Shown here piece after piece: positions 17,205 through 25,667 of a stretch of DNA of 64,000 nt. The stretch is from Formosa sediminum (GTDB lineage Bacteria; Bacteroidota; Bacteroidia; Flavobacteriales; Flavobacteriaceae): positions 1,364,001 to 1,428,000 of the forward strand of contig NZ_CP041637.1 in NCBI RefSeq assembly GCF_007197735.1. The letters are read 5' to 3'. The notes under the pieces are model-generated. The model saw only the letters and a list, made by a program, of their open reading frames with translations. It was not told where the DNA came from and searched no databases. Each line of letters begins with the position of its first letter. Within the stretch, counting starts at the first letter, position 1. The translations under genes and the position numbers were made by a program.

Positions 17205-18245
17205 ATGAAAAAGAAAGTGACCCTAAAACAAATTGCTAAAGAATTAGACGTATCTATTGCAACCGTGTCTAAAGCGTTGCGTAATAGTAAGGAAATCAGT
17301 GAAGATACCAGAGATAAAGTGAAAGCGTTTGCTAAACTGTATCATTACAGGCCTAATAATATTGCTTTAAGCCTAAAAAACAGAAAAACTAAAACCATAG
17401 GGATTTTAATTCCAGAAATTGTACATCATTTTTTTTCGAAAGTGATTCAAGGGATAGAGGAGGTCGCTAATAAAAAAGGGTATAATGTTATTATTGGTTT
17501 GTCTAATGAATCTTTTGATAAAGAGGTGATTAATATGGAGATGTTAGCCAATGGTAGTATAGATGGTTTTATTTTGTCCATTTCAAAAGAAACATTACAA
17601 CAACAAGATTACCATCATTTTAATGAAACGATAAGTCAAGGTATGCCTATTGTAATGTTTGACCGAATTGTTAATGAAATAGCCTGTGATAAAGTGATTG
17701 TAGATGATATAAAAGGAGCTAAGAAAGCAGTGGTTAAGCTTATTGAGAACCAATGTAAACACATTGCAATAATCACTACTAAAGATTATGTAAGTGTAGG
17801 GCGTTTACGAACCCAAGGGTATATTGAAGCTTTAAATGAGTATGATATTGAAAGTCAATCTGATTTAATTTTAAAAGTAGATGATAAGTTAGTTTCTGAA
17901 GATTATATTGATGTTTTAGAAAAAGAAATTTTGGATTTGTTTCATAACAATCCAAATATTGATGGTGTGTTTGCCGTTAATGAATTGTATGCAATTACCG
18001 CCATGAAAGTGGCTAGAAAATTAGGGAAGCAAATTCCTGAAGACTTACAAGTTATAGGTTTTACAGATGGTGTTTTGTCTCGTCATGCTATGCCTAGTCT
18101 TACAACAGTGAGTCAGCATGGAAAAAAAATAGGAGCTGTAGCGGCCGAGTTATTAATAGAAAAATTAGAGAATGAAGTTGAAGAAGAGCGTGTTAAAACC
18201 GTGGTGATTGAAACCGAATTGATAGAAAGAGAATCTACTAAATAA
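17205..18245 (+). CDS. LacI family transcriptional regulator of the alpha-glucan locus
   Basis: A 346-residue LacI/GalR regulator. Residues 1-60 hold the helix-turn-helix and hinge (VTLKQIAKELDVSIATVSKA, YRPNNIALSLK), followed by a periplasmic-binding-like sensor domain (KTIGILIPEI to the C-terminus, with ISTTSQHG-type text near the end, here LTTVSQHGKKIG). It is divergent from susC and upstream of the maltose transporter and phosphorylase genes. Inferred role: maltose- or maltodextrin-responsive control of both arms. Bacteroides species use the membrane regulator SusR for starch; a LacI regulator is the usual arrangement in flavobacterial alpha-glucan loci. Confidence 0.93.
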   Translation: MKKKVTLKQIAKELDVSIATVSKALRNSKEISEDTRDKVKAFAKLYHYRPNNIALSLKNRKTKTIGILIPEIVHHFFSKVIQGIEEVANKKGYNVIIGLSNESFDKEVINMEMLANGSIDGFILSISKETLQQQDYHHFNETISQGMPIVMFDRIVNEIACDKVIVDDIKGAKKAVVKLIENQCKHIAIITTKDYVSVGRLRTQGYIEALNEYDIESQSDLILKVDDKLVSEDYIDVLEKEILDLFHNNPNIDGVFAVNELYAITAMKVARKLGKQIPEDLQVIGFTDGVLSRHAMPSLTTVSQHGKKIGAVAAELLIEKLENEVEEERVKTVVIETELIERESTK

Positions 18246-18275
18246 AATTTAACATCGCTTATTTAAAATCTTTTG

Positions 18276-18283
18276 TATCTTAG
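18276..18283 (+). promoter_or_regulatory. Candidate promoter -7 element of the maltose arm
   Basis: TATCTTAG matches the Bacteroidota element TAnnTTTG in six of its specified positions less one and lies 86 bases before the transporter start, in the gap after the regulator gene. No convincing -33 TTTG was found. Confidence 0.35.
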
Positions 18284-18368
18284 CACCGTAATCAAAACTT
18301 TTACTTCTCACTAATAAGTTTTGATAAGTATATCGCTTATCAATGGTATTCATTTAAATATACTATTA

Positions 18369-19751
18369 ATGAAAAAGCGTGCCCTCAGTTTCTGGGAAAT
18401 TTGGAACATGAGTTTCGGATTTCTAGGCATACAATTCGGATTTGCATTACAAGGAGGCTTTATGTCTCGAATATTTCAAACTTTAGGAGCCGATAAGGAG
18501 GCTATTCCATTATTATGGATTGCAGCGCCTTTAACCGGTTTATTAATTCAGCCCATAATTGGATATTTAAGCGATCGGACCTGGAGTCCGCGTTGGGGAA
18601 GACGGAAGCCCTTTTTTCTTATAGGAGCTGTATTAAGTTCCTTGGCTTTACTACTTGTACCACACTCTCCTGTATTATGGGTTGCAGCTGGTTTTTTATG
18701 GATTTTAGATGCTTCTATTAATGTGTCCATGGAACCATTTAGAGCGCTTGTAGCCGATAAATTACCTGACTCTCAAAGGTCCTATGGTTTTGTGGTTCAA
18801 ACTTTAATTATTGGTATAGGAACTTGGGTTGCAAGTAATTTACCTTGGATGGTTTCAAAAATTGGTGTTAGCGATGCCGCACCAATGGGGATTGTACCCA
18901 TGTCCGTTAAAGTAGCTTTTGCAATAGGCGCTGTAGTGTTTATGGTAAGTATCTTATATACTGTAATTACTACGTCAGAATATCCTCCAGAAGATATGGA
19001 AGCTTTTGAAAAAGAAAAGGCTAAAAAAAATCAGTTTGTATCCGATATTACAAATAATATTGGAAACATGCCATCTACAATGAAAAAATTAGGCGTAATT
19101 CAGTTTTTTAGTTGGTTTGCCTTTTTTACAATGTGGAGTTTGGCTAATCCTGCTCTAACAGAACATGTGTATCATACGCCTGCTCCTGTAGAATCTGCTT
19201 ACGATTTTTCAATTCCGGAACAAGCAGCAGCCTTTGATGTAGAAAATACAGCATTCCAAAAATCATCAAATTTAGTAGGCTCATCAATGGGTGTCTATGG
19301 TTTATCGTCTATGGTCTTTGCTTTAGTTCTGGCTTTTTATACTTCAAAAAAACGTATAAATCGTAAATACGTACATATGTTCTCGTTATGTTTGGGTGGT
19401 ATCGGATTTTTATCCATGTATTTTTTACCGTCTCCAGAATTTTTAAAATATTCATTTATACTTGTCGGAATTGCTTGGGGAAGTATACTATCTATGCCTT
19501 ATGCCATGTTATCCAGTGCAGTAGATCCAAATAAAATGGGTGTTATTATGGGAATTTTTAATATGTTTATAGTAATTCCGCAAATTATTGCCGCCATTGG
19601 AGGAATCAATTTTGTATCCAACTTATTAGGAAGCGAAACTATTAATGCCATGTTGGTTGCTGGGTTCAGTTTAATTATTGCTGGACTTTGTAACTTATTA
19701 ATTACCGATAAAAATGCCATATCATATCAACCAGAATTAGAAAACTCATGA
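18369..19751 (+). CDS. MFS sugar (maltose/oligosaccharide) transporter
   Basis: I place the start at ATG 18369 (MKKRALSFWEIWNMSFGF), because the 16 codons upstream of it look like leader and family members begin there. The 460-residue protein has about 12 hydrophobic segments and the SLC45/GPH-like sugar transporter motifs QFGFALQGGFMSRIFQTLG, GYLSDRTWSPRWGRRKPF and MEPFRALVADKLP. It would import maltose or short maltooligosaccharides across the inner membrane. The stop overlaps the beta-phosphoglucomutase start by 4 bases, so the two are translationally coupled, and the maltose phosphorylase follows, which supports maltose as substrate. Confidence 0.88.
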   Translation: MKKRALSFWEIWNMSFGFLGIQFGFALQGGFMSRIFQTLGADKEAIPLLWIAAPLTGLLIQPIIGYLSDRTWSPRWGRRKPFFLIGAVLSSLALLLVPHSPVLWVAAGFLWILDASINVSMEPFRALVADKLPDSQRSYGFVVQTLIIGIGTWVASNLPWMVSKIGVSDAAPMGIVPMSVKVAFAIGAVVFMVSILYTVITTSEYPPEDMEAFEKEKAKKNQFVSDITNNIGNMPSTMKKLGVIQFFSWFAFFTMWSLANPALTEHVYHTPAPVESAYDFSIPEQAAAFDVENTAFQKSSNLVGSSMGVYGLSSMVFALVLAFYTSKKRINRKYVHMFSLCLGGIGFLSMYFLPSPEFLKYSFILVGIAWGSILSMPYAMLSSAVDPNKMGVIMGIFNMFIVIPQIIAAIGGINFVSNLLGSETINAMLVAGFSLIIAGLCNLLITDKNAISYQPELENS

Positions 19752-20404
19752 AAACAAAAGGATTTATCTTCGACTTAGACGGTGTTATTGTAGATACTGC
19801 AAAATATCATTTCTTGGCTTGGAAAAATTTAGCCAATAGTTTGGGATTCGATTTTACAGAAACTCAAAACGAACAACTTAAAGGTGTTAGCCGTGTAGAG
19901 TCACTAAAAAAAATATTAGCTTGGGGAGAAACTACGGTTTCTGATGAAAAATTTCAAGACTTAATGGCTCTTAAAAATACAGAGTATTTAGAGTATATCA
20001 ATAAAATGAACAATTCTGAAATTCTTCCAGATGTGCCTCGTGTTCTAGACTATTTAATAGCTAAAAATCAAGGTGTATCATTAGGATCTGCAAGTAAAAA
20101 TGCTAGAGTAATACTAGAGAAAGTTAACCTGCTAAATAAATTTAAAACAATAGTAGATGGTAACGATGTAACTAAAGCAAAACCAGATCCAGAAGTATTT
20201 TTAAATGCCGCTAAATCATTAAATATAAATCCGGAAGATTGTGTGGTTTTCGAAGATTCTGTAGCAGGTGTACAAGCTGCAAATACTGCCAATATGATTT
20301 CTATAGGTATTGGAAGTAAAGATGTATTACATGAAGCCGATTATGTTTTTAACGACTTCACAGAAATTTCAGATGCTTTTGTTGAAGCACTTATTACTAA
20401 ATAG
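19748..20404 (+). CDS. pgmB: Beta-phosphoglucomutase
   Basis: A 218-residue HAD-superfamily enzyme. Motif I is FDLDGVIVDT with nucleophile Asp9 and acid/base Asp11; the cap domain has GVSRVESL, motif II is GSASKNA, and motif III/IV regions are KAKPDPEVFL and VFEDSVAGVQAA. It converts beta-glucose 1-phosphate to glucose 6-phosphate. It lies between a sugar transporter and a maltose phosphorylase, which releases exactly beta-glucose 1-phosphate, so the assignment is strong from both sequence and context. Confidence 0.94.
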   Translation: MKTKGFIFDLDGVIVDTAKYHFLAWKNLANSLGFDFTETQNEQLKGVSRVESLKKILAWGETTVSDEKFQDLMALKNTEYLEYINKMNNSEILPDVPRVLDYLIAKNQGVSLGSASKNARVILEKVNLLNKFKTIVDGNDVTKAKPDPEVFLNAAKSLNINPEDCVVFEDSVAGVQAANTANMISIGIGSKDVLHEADYVFNDFTEISDAFVEALITK

Positions 20405-20418
20405 AAAATTAAGAAAAA

Positions 20419-22713
20419 ATGAATCAAGATTATATTAAACCAGACAATTGGTCGATTATTGAGGAGGGATTTGATGTAGAACGCGTTAAATCGTCAGAGA
20501 GTTTATTTAGTATCGGTAATGGTGCTATGGGGCAAAGAGCTAATTTTGAAGAGCATTACTCAGGACCAACCTTTCAAGGGAGTTATATTGCCGGAGTATA
20601 TTATCCAGATAAAACACGTGTAGGCTGGTGGAAAAATGGCTACCCTGAATATTTTGCAAAAGTCTTAAATGCACCAAGTTGGATTGGGATTAATGTATTT
20701 GTAAATGGCATTCCGTTAGATCTATTTACATGTAAAGACGTGTCTGAGTTTAAGCGTGAATTAAACATGAAAGCGGGTTGGTTATCCCGATCATTTAAAG
20801 CAACTTTACCAAACGATGTAGAAGTACGCGTAGAAGCAAAACGTTTTTTAAGTCTAGAATTAGATGAAATAGGAGCCATTTCGTATGCTATAACTCCTTT
20901 AAATGCCGATGGAAATATTACATTCGAGCCGTTTTTAGATTCAGGTATTACTAATGAAGATACCAATTGGGACGATAAATTTTGGGAAACTACAGCAGTA
21001 TCCCAAGATGGAAATATGGCTTATGTTGAAGCGTATACCATGAAAACAGAGTTTAAAACGTGTACGTTCATGGCATCAGAATATTTCTTAGATGGTAAAA
21101 AAATAGATGCTACAGAAACTGTATCTCATACAGATAAAAGTATTACGTTTAAACAAACCTCTGCTGTTAAAGCTAATCAAACATTTACGATTCATAAATT
21201 TGGTGGTTACACTGTAGATCGTAACCATGATGCCACACAATTAGTAACAGCTGCTAAAACTGTTTTAAATAAAGCTTTAAAATTAGGCTTCTCACAATTA
21301 TTAGAGCAACAAAAAGTAGCTTGGGCTAAAATTTGGGACATGGCAGATATTACCATCGATGGCGATGTTAAAGCGCAACAAGGTATCCGATTTAATATCA
21401 TGCAATTAAATCATACCTATTTAGGTAAAGATGCGCGATTAAATATTGGGCCTAAAGGATTTACAGGTGAAAAATATGGAGGGAGTACATATTGGGATAC
21501 CGAAGCGTATTGTATTCCATTTTATATGGCAACTAAAGATCAAAAAGTAGCGCGTAATTTATTAGAGTATCGTTACAACCATTTAGATCGCGCTATTGAA
21601 AATGCAGGAAAACTAGGGTTTACTAATGGTGCAGCGCTATACCCAATGGTAACCATGAATGGTGAAGAATGCCATAACGAATGGGAAATAACTTTTGAAG
21701 AAATTCATAGAAATGGTGCTATAGCTTTTGCTATTTTTAATTACTACCGTTATACCAACGATTATAGCTATATTCCAGAAAAAGGATTAGAAGTGTTAAT
21801 CGGGATTGCTCGTTTTTGGCAACAACGTGCCACATTTTCTACAGCAAAAGATAAATATGTTATTCTAGGTGTAACTGGACCTAATGAGTACGAAAACAAC
21901 GTCAATAATAATTTCTACACCAATTATATAGCAAAATGGTGTATTGATTATGCTATTGAAAATATTAAAAAAGTAGCTAAAGAATACGAATCAGACTTCG
22001 ATCGCATTCAAGAAAAAGTCAATTTATCTCCAGAGGAATTAGAACAATGGAAAGCTGTTGCTGGAAACATGTATTTGCCATTTTCTGAAGCACATAATGT
22101 TTATTTACAACAAGATGGCTTTTTAGATAAAGAATTAATTACTGTAGCAGATTTAGATAAGTCATCGCGACCAATAAACCAGAAATGGTCTTGGGATCGT
22201 ATTTTGCGTTCGCCTTATATTAAACAAGCCGATACATTACAAGGTTTTTACTTTTTTGAAGACCATTTTACAACCCAAGAGTTAGAGCGTCATTTCGATT
22301 TTTATGAACCATTTACCGTTCACGAAAGTTCATTATCTCCTTGCGTACACAGCATACAAGCGGCTAAATTAAATCGTATGGATCAGGCGTACGAGTTTTA
22401 TTTACGTACATCGCGTTTAGATTTAGACGATTATAATAAAGAAGTAGAAGAAGGTCTGCACATTACATCTATGGCAGGAACTTGGATGAGTATTGTTGAA
22501 GGATTTGGAGGGATGCGAATTAAAGATAATATGTTGTCTTTCGAGCCAAAAATACCAGAACAATGGGAAGGTTATTCATTCAAAGTAAACTTTAGAAATC
22601 ACGTTATAAAAGTTAAAGTGACTCAAAAAGGAACAGAATTTAAACTTGAAAAAGGAGACACCCTAGATATTATGGCAAACAACGTAAAAGTAACATTACG
22701 TTCTGAAGATTAG
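20419..22713 (+). CDS. GH65 maltose phosphorylase
   Basis: A 764-residue family GH65 protein without a signal peptide, so cytoplasmic. The N-terminal beta domain (about 1-300) contains SLFSIGNGAMGQRANFEE; the (alpha/alpha)6 catalytic barrel holds WDTEAY, GEECHNEWEITFEEIHRN and TGPNEYENNVNNNFYTN, with the general acid Glu490 at the same place as in characterised maltose phosphorylases. Family members split maltose with phosphate into glucose and beta-glucose 1-phosphate; kojibiose or trehalose phosphorylase activity is possible in GH65 but the operon favours maltose. It follows pgmB by 14 bases. Confidence 0.9.
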   Translation: MNQDYIKPDNWSIIEEGFDVERVKSSESLFSIGNGAMGQRANFEEHYSGPTFQGSYIAGVYYPDKTRVGWWKNGYPEYFAKVLNAPSWIGINVFVNGIPLDLFTCKDVSEFKRELNMKAGWLSRSFKATLPNDVEVRVEAKRFLSLELDEIGAISYAITPLNADGNITFEPFLDSGITNEDTNWDDKFWETTAVSQDGNMAYVEAYTMKTEFKTCTFMASEYFLDGKKIDATETVSHTDKSITFKQTSAVKANQTFTIHKFGGYTVDRNHDATQLVTAAKTVLNKALKLGFSQLLEQQKVAWAKIWDMADITIDGDVKAQQGIRFNIMQLNHTYLGKDARLNIGPKGFTGEKYGGSTYWDTEAYCIPFYMATKDQKVARNLLEYRYNHLDRAIENAGKLGFTNGAALYPMVTMNGEECHNEWEITFEEIHRNGAIAFAIFNYYRYTNDYSYIPEKGLEVLIGIARFWQQRATFSTAKDKYVILGVTGPNEYENNVNNNFYTNYIAKWCIDYAIENIKKVAKEYESDFDRIQEKVNLSPEELEQWKAVAGNMYLPFSEAHNVYLQQDGFLDKELITVADLDKSSRPINQKWSWDRILRSPYIKQADTLQGFYFFEDHFTTQELERHFDFYEPFTVHESSLSPCVHSIQAAKLNRMDQAYEFYLRTSRLDLDDYNKEVEEGLHITSMAGTWMSIVEGFGGMRIKDNMLSFEPKIPEQWEGYSFKVNFRNHVIKVKVTQKGTEFKLEKGDTLDIMANNVKVTLRSED

Positions 22714-22751
22714 TATATAACAGCGTATAACAATTTATAATTTAAAGCTAC

Positions 22752-22790
22752 AGTGCTCTTATAAGTAATATAAAAACTTATAAGAGTACT
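22752..22790 (+). other. Intercistronic mRNA hairpin between phosphorylase and periplasmic glycosidases
   Basis: Arms of 15 bases (22752-22766 and 22776-22790, one G-U pair, 9-base loop) form a strong stem in plus-strand RNA. No T-run follows, so it is more likely an RNA processing or stability element than a terminator. It separates genes for cytoplasmic proteins from genes for exported ones. Confidence 0.6.
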
Positions 22791-22840
22791 AGCCGTTGTA
22801 TAGTTTGCCAAGTATAATAACTCAAAGAAAAACAAGACTC

Positions 22841-24736
22841 ATGACTGTATTTAAAAACAAAAAAACACCTCATAAACCAGGCTTTTTTTTCTTGGGTTTG
22901 TTAGTGTTTAATATTACCATGCAAGCTCAAATTTTACGTGTAGAGCCGCCTAATTGGTGGGTTGGTTTTAAGAATACAGAGTTGCAGTTATTGGTTTACG
23001 GAGAAAATATTGGTGCAACCATTCCGGAGATTAATTACTCTGGAGTTAACATTATAAAAGTACATCAGGCCAAGAGTCCAAATTATTTATTTATAGATTT
23101 AAAAATCGATAATACTGCACAAGCAGGCACATTCAATATAAAGTTTCAAGGCAAACACAACACAAGTTTAGAATATACTTACGAATTAAAAACGCGTGTA
23201 AAAAAGGCTGAAGATTATGTAGGGTTTAATAGTTCTGATGCCATGTATTTAATTACGCCAGATCGTTTTGCTAACGGAGATGTGAAGAATGATATTCAAG
23301 AAAATCTTAACGAAACAACCTTAAACAGAACAGATGATTATGGCAGACATGGTGGAGATATTCGGGGTATTATTAATCATTTAGATTACATTCAAAATTT
23401 AGGGTTTACAAGTATTTGGCCAACGCCATTGTTAATAAACGACATGAATTCTTCGTCTTATCATGGGTATGCAATTACAGATTTTTATCAAGTCGATCCC
23501 CGTTTTGGAACCTTGCAGGATTATAAAGAATTGTCTCAAGACATGCAAAATCGTGGTTTAAAACTTATTATGGATATGGTGGCAAACCATTGTGGAAGCG
23601 AACATTGGTGGATGAAAGATTTACCGTTTAGTGATTGGGTAAATCAGCAAGCAGAATATATTGCCAAAGCAGATCTTAAAAATTCTAATCACAGACGTAC
23701 CACAAACCAAGATAGTTATGCATCTGAAATTGATAAAAAAGAAATGACCGAAGGTTGGTTTGTACCTTCTATGCCAGATTTAAACCAGAAAAATCCCTTT
23801 ATGGCATCGTATATTATTCAGAATAATATATGGTGGATAGAAACCTTAGGGCTAAGTGGGATTCGTCAAGATACGTATCCATATTCAGATAAGTATTTTA
23901 TGAGTCGCTGGGCTAAAACCATCATGGATGAATATCCTAATTTTAGTATTGTAGGCGAAGAGTGGAGTACAAATCCATTGTTAGTAAGATATTGGCAAAC
24001 AGGAACTCCAAATAAAGAGGGATATGAATCTTATTTATCATCAACCATGGATTTTCCAATGCAGGAAAATATTATAAATGCTTTAAATGAAGACGAAAAC
24101 TGGGCTACAGGTTTTGTGAAAATGTACGAGGGTTTAGCTATGGATTTTGCTTATACTAAACCCGAAAATCTATTAATATTTCCAGATAATCATGATATGG
24201 ATCGTGTGTTTACACAGTTAAATGAAGATGTAGTGAATACAAAAATGGCATTAAGTTATATGTTTTTAATGCCGCGCATTGTACAAGTGTATTATGGCAC
24301 AGAGATTTTAATGCAAAATACAAAGAAGCCTGACGATCATGGATTAATCCGGTCCGATTTTCCTGGAGGTTGGACTGCAGATCCTGTAAATGCATTTGAA
24401 GGATCGGGACTTACAGCAGCTCAAAAAAATATGCAACAGTTTGTTGGAAGTTTACTCAGATACCGAAAAAAAAGTTTAGCAATACATAAAGGAAAAACGA
24501 TTCATTTTGCTCCAAAAGATAATATTTATGTGTTAAGTAGGAGTGCTACAGAAGAAACAGTGGTGCTAATTTTAAATAAAAATGAAACGTCTTTTACTCT
24601 ACACTTAAATCGATTTAAAGAGTTAAAATTAGAAGGTAAAACCCTGAAAAATATCATTACCGGAAAATATTTAGAATGGAATTCAACTTTAGAACTTCAA
24701 GAAAAAGGGCCGCTACTATTAACTACTAAATTGTAA
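22841..24736 (+). CDS. SusA-like GH13 neopullulanase/cyclomaltodextrinase
   Basis: The start is set at ATG 22841 (MTVFKNKKTPHKPGFF), which gives 631 residues with an exportable N-terminus ending near MQAQ; the frame is open upstream to 22796, but that part overlaps the hairpin region. An N-terminal cyclomaltodextrinase-type Ig domain (RVEPPNWWVG) is followed by the GH13 barrel with catalytic Asp344 in GIRQDTYPY, Glu373 in IVGEEW and Asp452 in PDNHDMDRV. This architecture is that of SusA of Bacteroides, a periplasmic enzyme that trims maltooligosaccharides and pullulan. It opens a tightly spaced run of five hydrolase genes. Confidence 0.9.
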   Translation: MTVFKNKKTPHKPGFFFLGLLVFNITMQAQILRVEPPNWWVGFKNTELQLLVYGENIGATIPEINYSGVNIIKVHQAKSPNYLFIDLKIDNTAQAGTFNIKFQGKHNTSLEYTYELKTRVKKAEDYVGFNSSDAMYLITPDRFANGDVKNDIQENLNETTLNRTDDYGRHGGDIRGIINHLDYIQNLGFTSIWPTPLLINDMNSSSYHGYAITDFYQVDPRFGTLQDYKELSQDMQNRGLKLIMDMVANHCGSEHWWMKDLPFSDWVNQQAEYIAKADLKNSNHRRTTNQDSYASEIDKKEMTEGWFVPSMPDLNQKNPFMASYIIQNNIWWIETLGLSGIRQDTYPYSDKYFMSRWAKTIMDEYPNFSIVGEEWSTNPLLVRYWQTGTPNKEGYESYLSSTMDFPMQENIINALNEDENWATGFVKMYEGLAMDFAYTKPENLLIFPDNHDMDRVFTQLNEDVVNTKMALSYMFLMPRIVQVYYGTEILMQNTKKPDDHGLIRSDFPGGWTADPVNAFEGSGLTAAQKNMQQFVGSLLRYRKKSLAIHKGKTIHFAPKDNIYVLSRSATEETVVLILNKNETSFTLHLNRFKELKLEGKTLKNIITGKYLEWNSTLELQEKGPLLLTTKL

Positions 24737-24739
24737 ATT

Positions 24740-25666
24740 ATGATGCGTTTTTTTATATTTTTTTTCTGGTTTACGTTTAGCATGAATTCTCAGATAAAAA
24801 TTTCAGAAATACCCGAGGCTAAAATCGTATCAGGAACATTATTTCGAGTATCAGAATTTCCCTCAAAATATATTACACCAAGAACGGTCGATATTTGGTT
24901 GCCTAAAGGGTATTCTAAAACAAAAAAATATGCGGTGTTATATATGCACGACGGACAAATGCTGTTTGATGCTTCTACAACATGGAATAAACAAGAATGG
25001 ATGGCCGATGAGGTAGCGTCAGAGTTAATGATGAGCCATAAAACAAAGGATTTTATTATTGTAGGAATTCATAACATTTCAGAAACACGTTATGCCGATT
25101 TGTTTCCGAAAAAGACCATTAATTACTTGAATGATGAGGAAAAAACGGCATTTCTAGCTTATGCTAAAACAGACAAACCTCATTTAGAATTTAAAGGAGA
25201 CGATTATTTAAAATATCTTGTAAAAGAGATTAAACCCTATGTAGATTCGCACTTTTCTACCTTAAAAAACCAGGAGAATACTTTCGTGGCGGGCTCAAGC
25301 ATGGGTGGTTTAATGTCTTGGTATGCCATTTGCGAATATCCAGATGTCTTTGCTGGAGCTGCATGTATATCTACACATTGGCCAGGAGCTAATCCTGAAT
25401 TAGACGGACCATTTCCAAAAGCGTTTTTTAGCTACATAAAAGCAAATATGCCAGATCCAGAAACGCATAAATTGTATTTTGATTTCGGAACAAAAACGTT
25501 AGACCAATATTATCCGCAATACGAAGAATATGTAAATACGCTATTCTTAAATGCAGGTTATACTACAACAAATTTTAAAAATGAAAAGTTTGAAGGTGCC
25601 GACCATTCGGAAGCGTCTTGGCAAAAACGATTAGATATTCCGTTCATCTTTTTAATGACAAAATAA
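24740..25666 (+). CDS. Exported esterase D-type alpha/beta hydrolase
   Basis: A 308-residue protein with a short hydrophobic signal (MMRFFIFFFWFTFSMNSQ) and an esterase/Esterase-D fold (PF00756 type): VDIWLPKGYSK, AVLYMHDGQMLFD, nucleophile Ser187 in AGSSMGGLMS and the final His in EGADHSEASW. Such proteins act as carbohydrate esterases or as enterobactin-type hydrolases. It begins 3 bases after the SusA-like gene and ends 1 base before the GH31 gene, so it is part of the glucan operon. A target such as an acyl group on a glucan or an aryl ester is possible; nothing in the sequence decides it. Confidence 0.8.
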   Translation: MMRFFIFFFWFTFSMNSQIKISEIPEAKIVSGTLFRVSEFPSKYITPRTVDIWLPKGYSKTKKYAVLYMHDGQMLFDASTTWNKQEWMADEVASELMMSHKTKDFIIVGIHNISETRYADLFPKKTINYLNDEEKTAFLAYAKTDKPHLEFKGDDYLKYLVKEIKPYVDSHFSTLKNQENTFVAGSSMGGLMSWYAICEYPDVFAGAACISTHWPGANPELDGPFPKAFFSYIKANMPDPETHKLYFDFGTKTLDQYYPQYEEYVNTLFLNAGYTTTNFKNEKFEGADHSEASWQKRLDIPFIFLMTK

Positions 25667-25667
25667 A

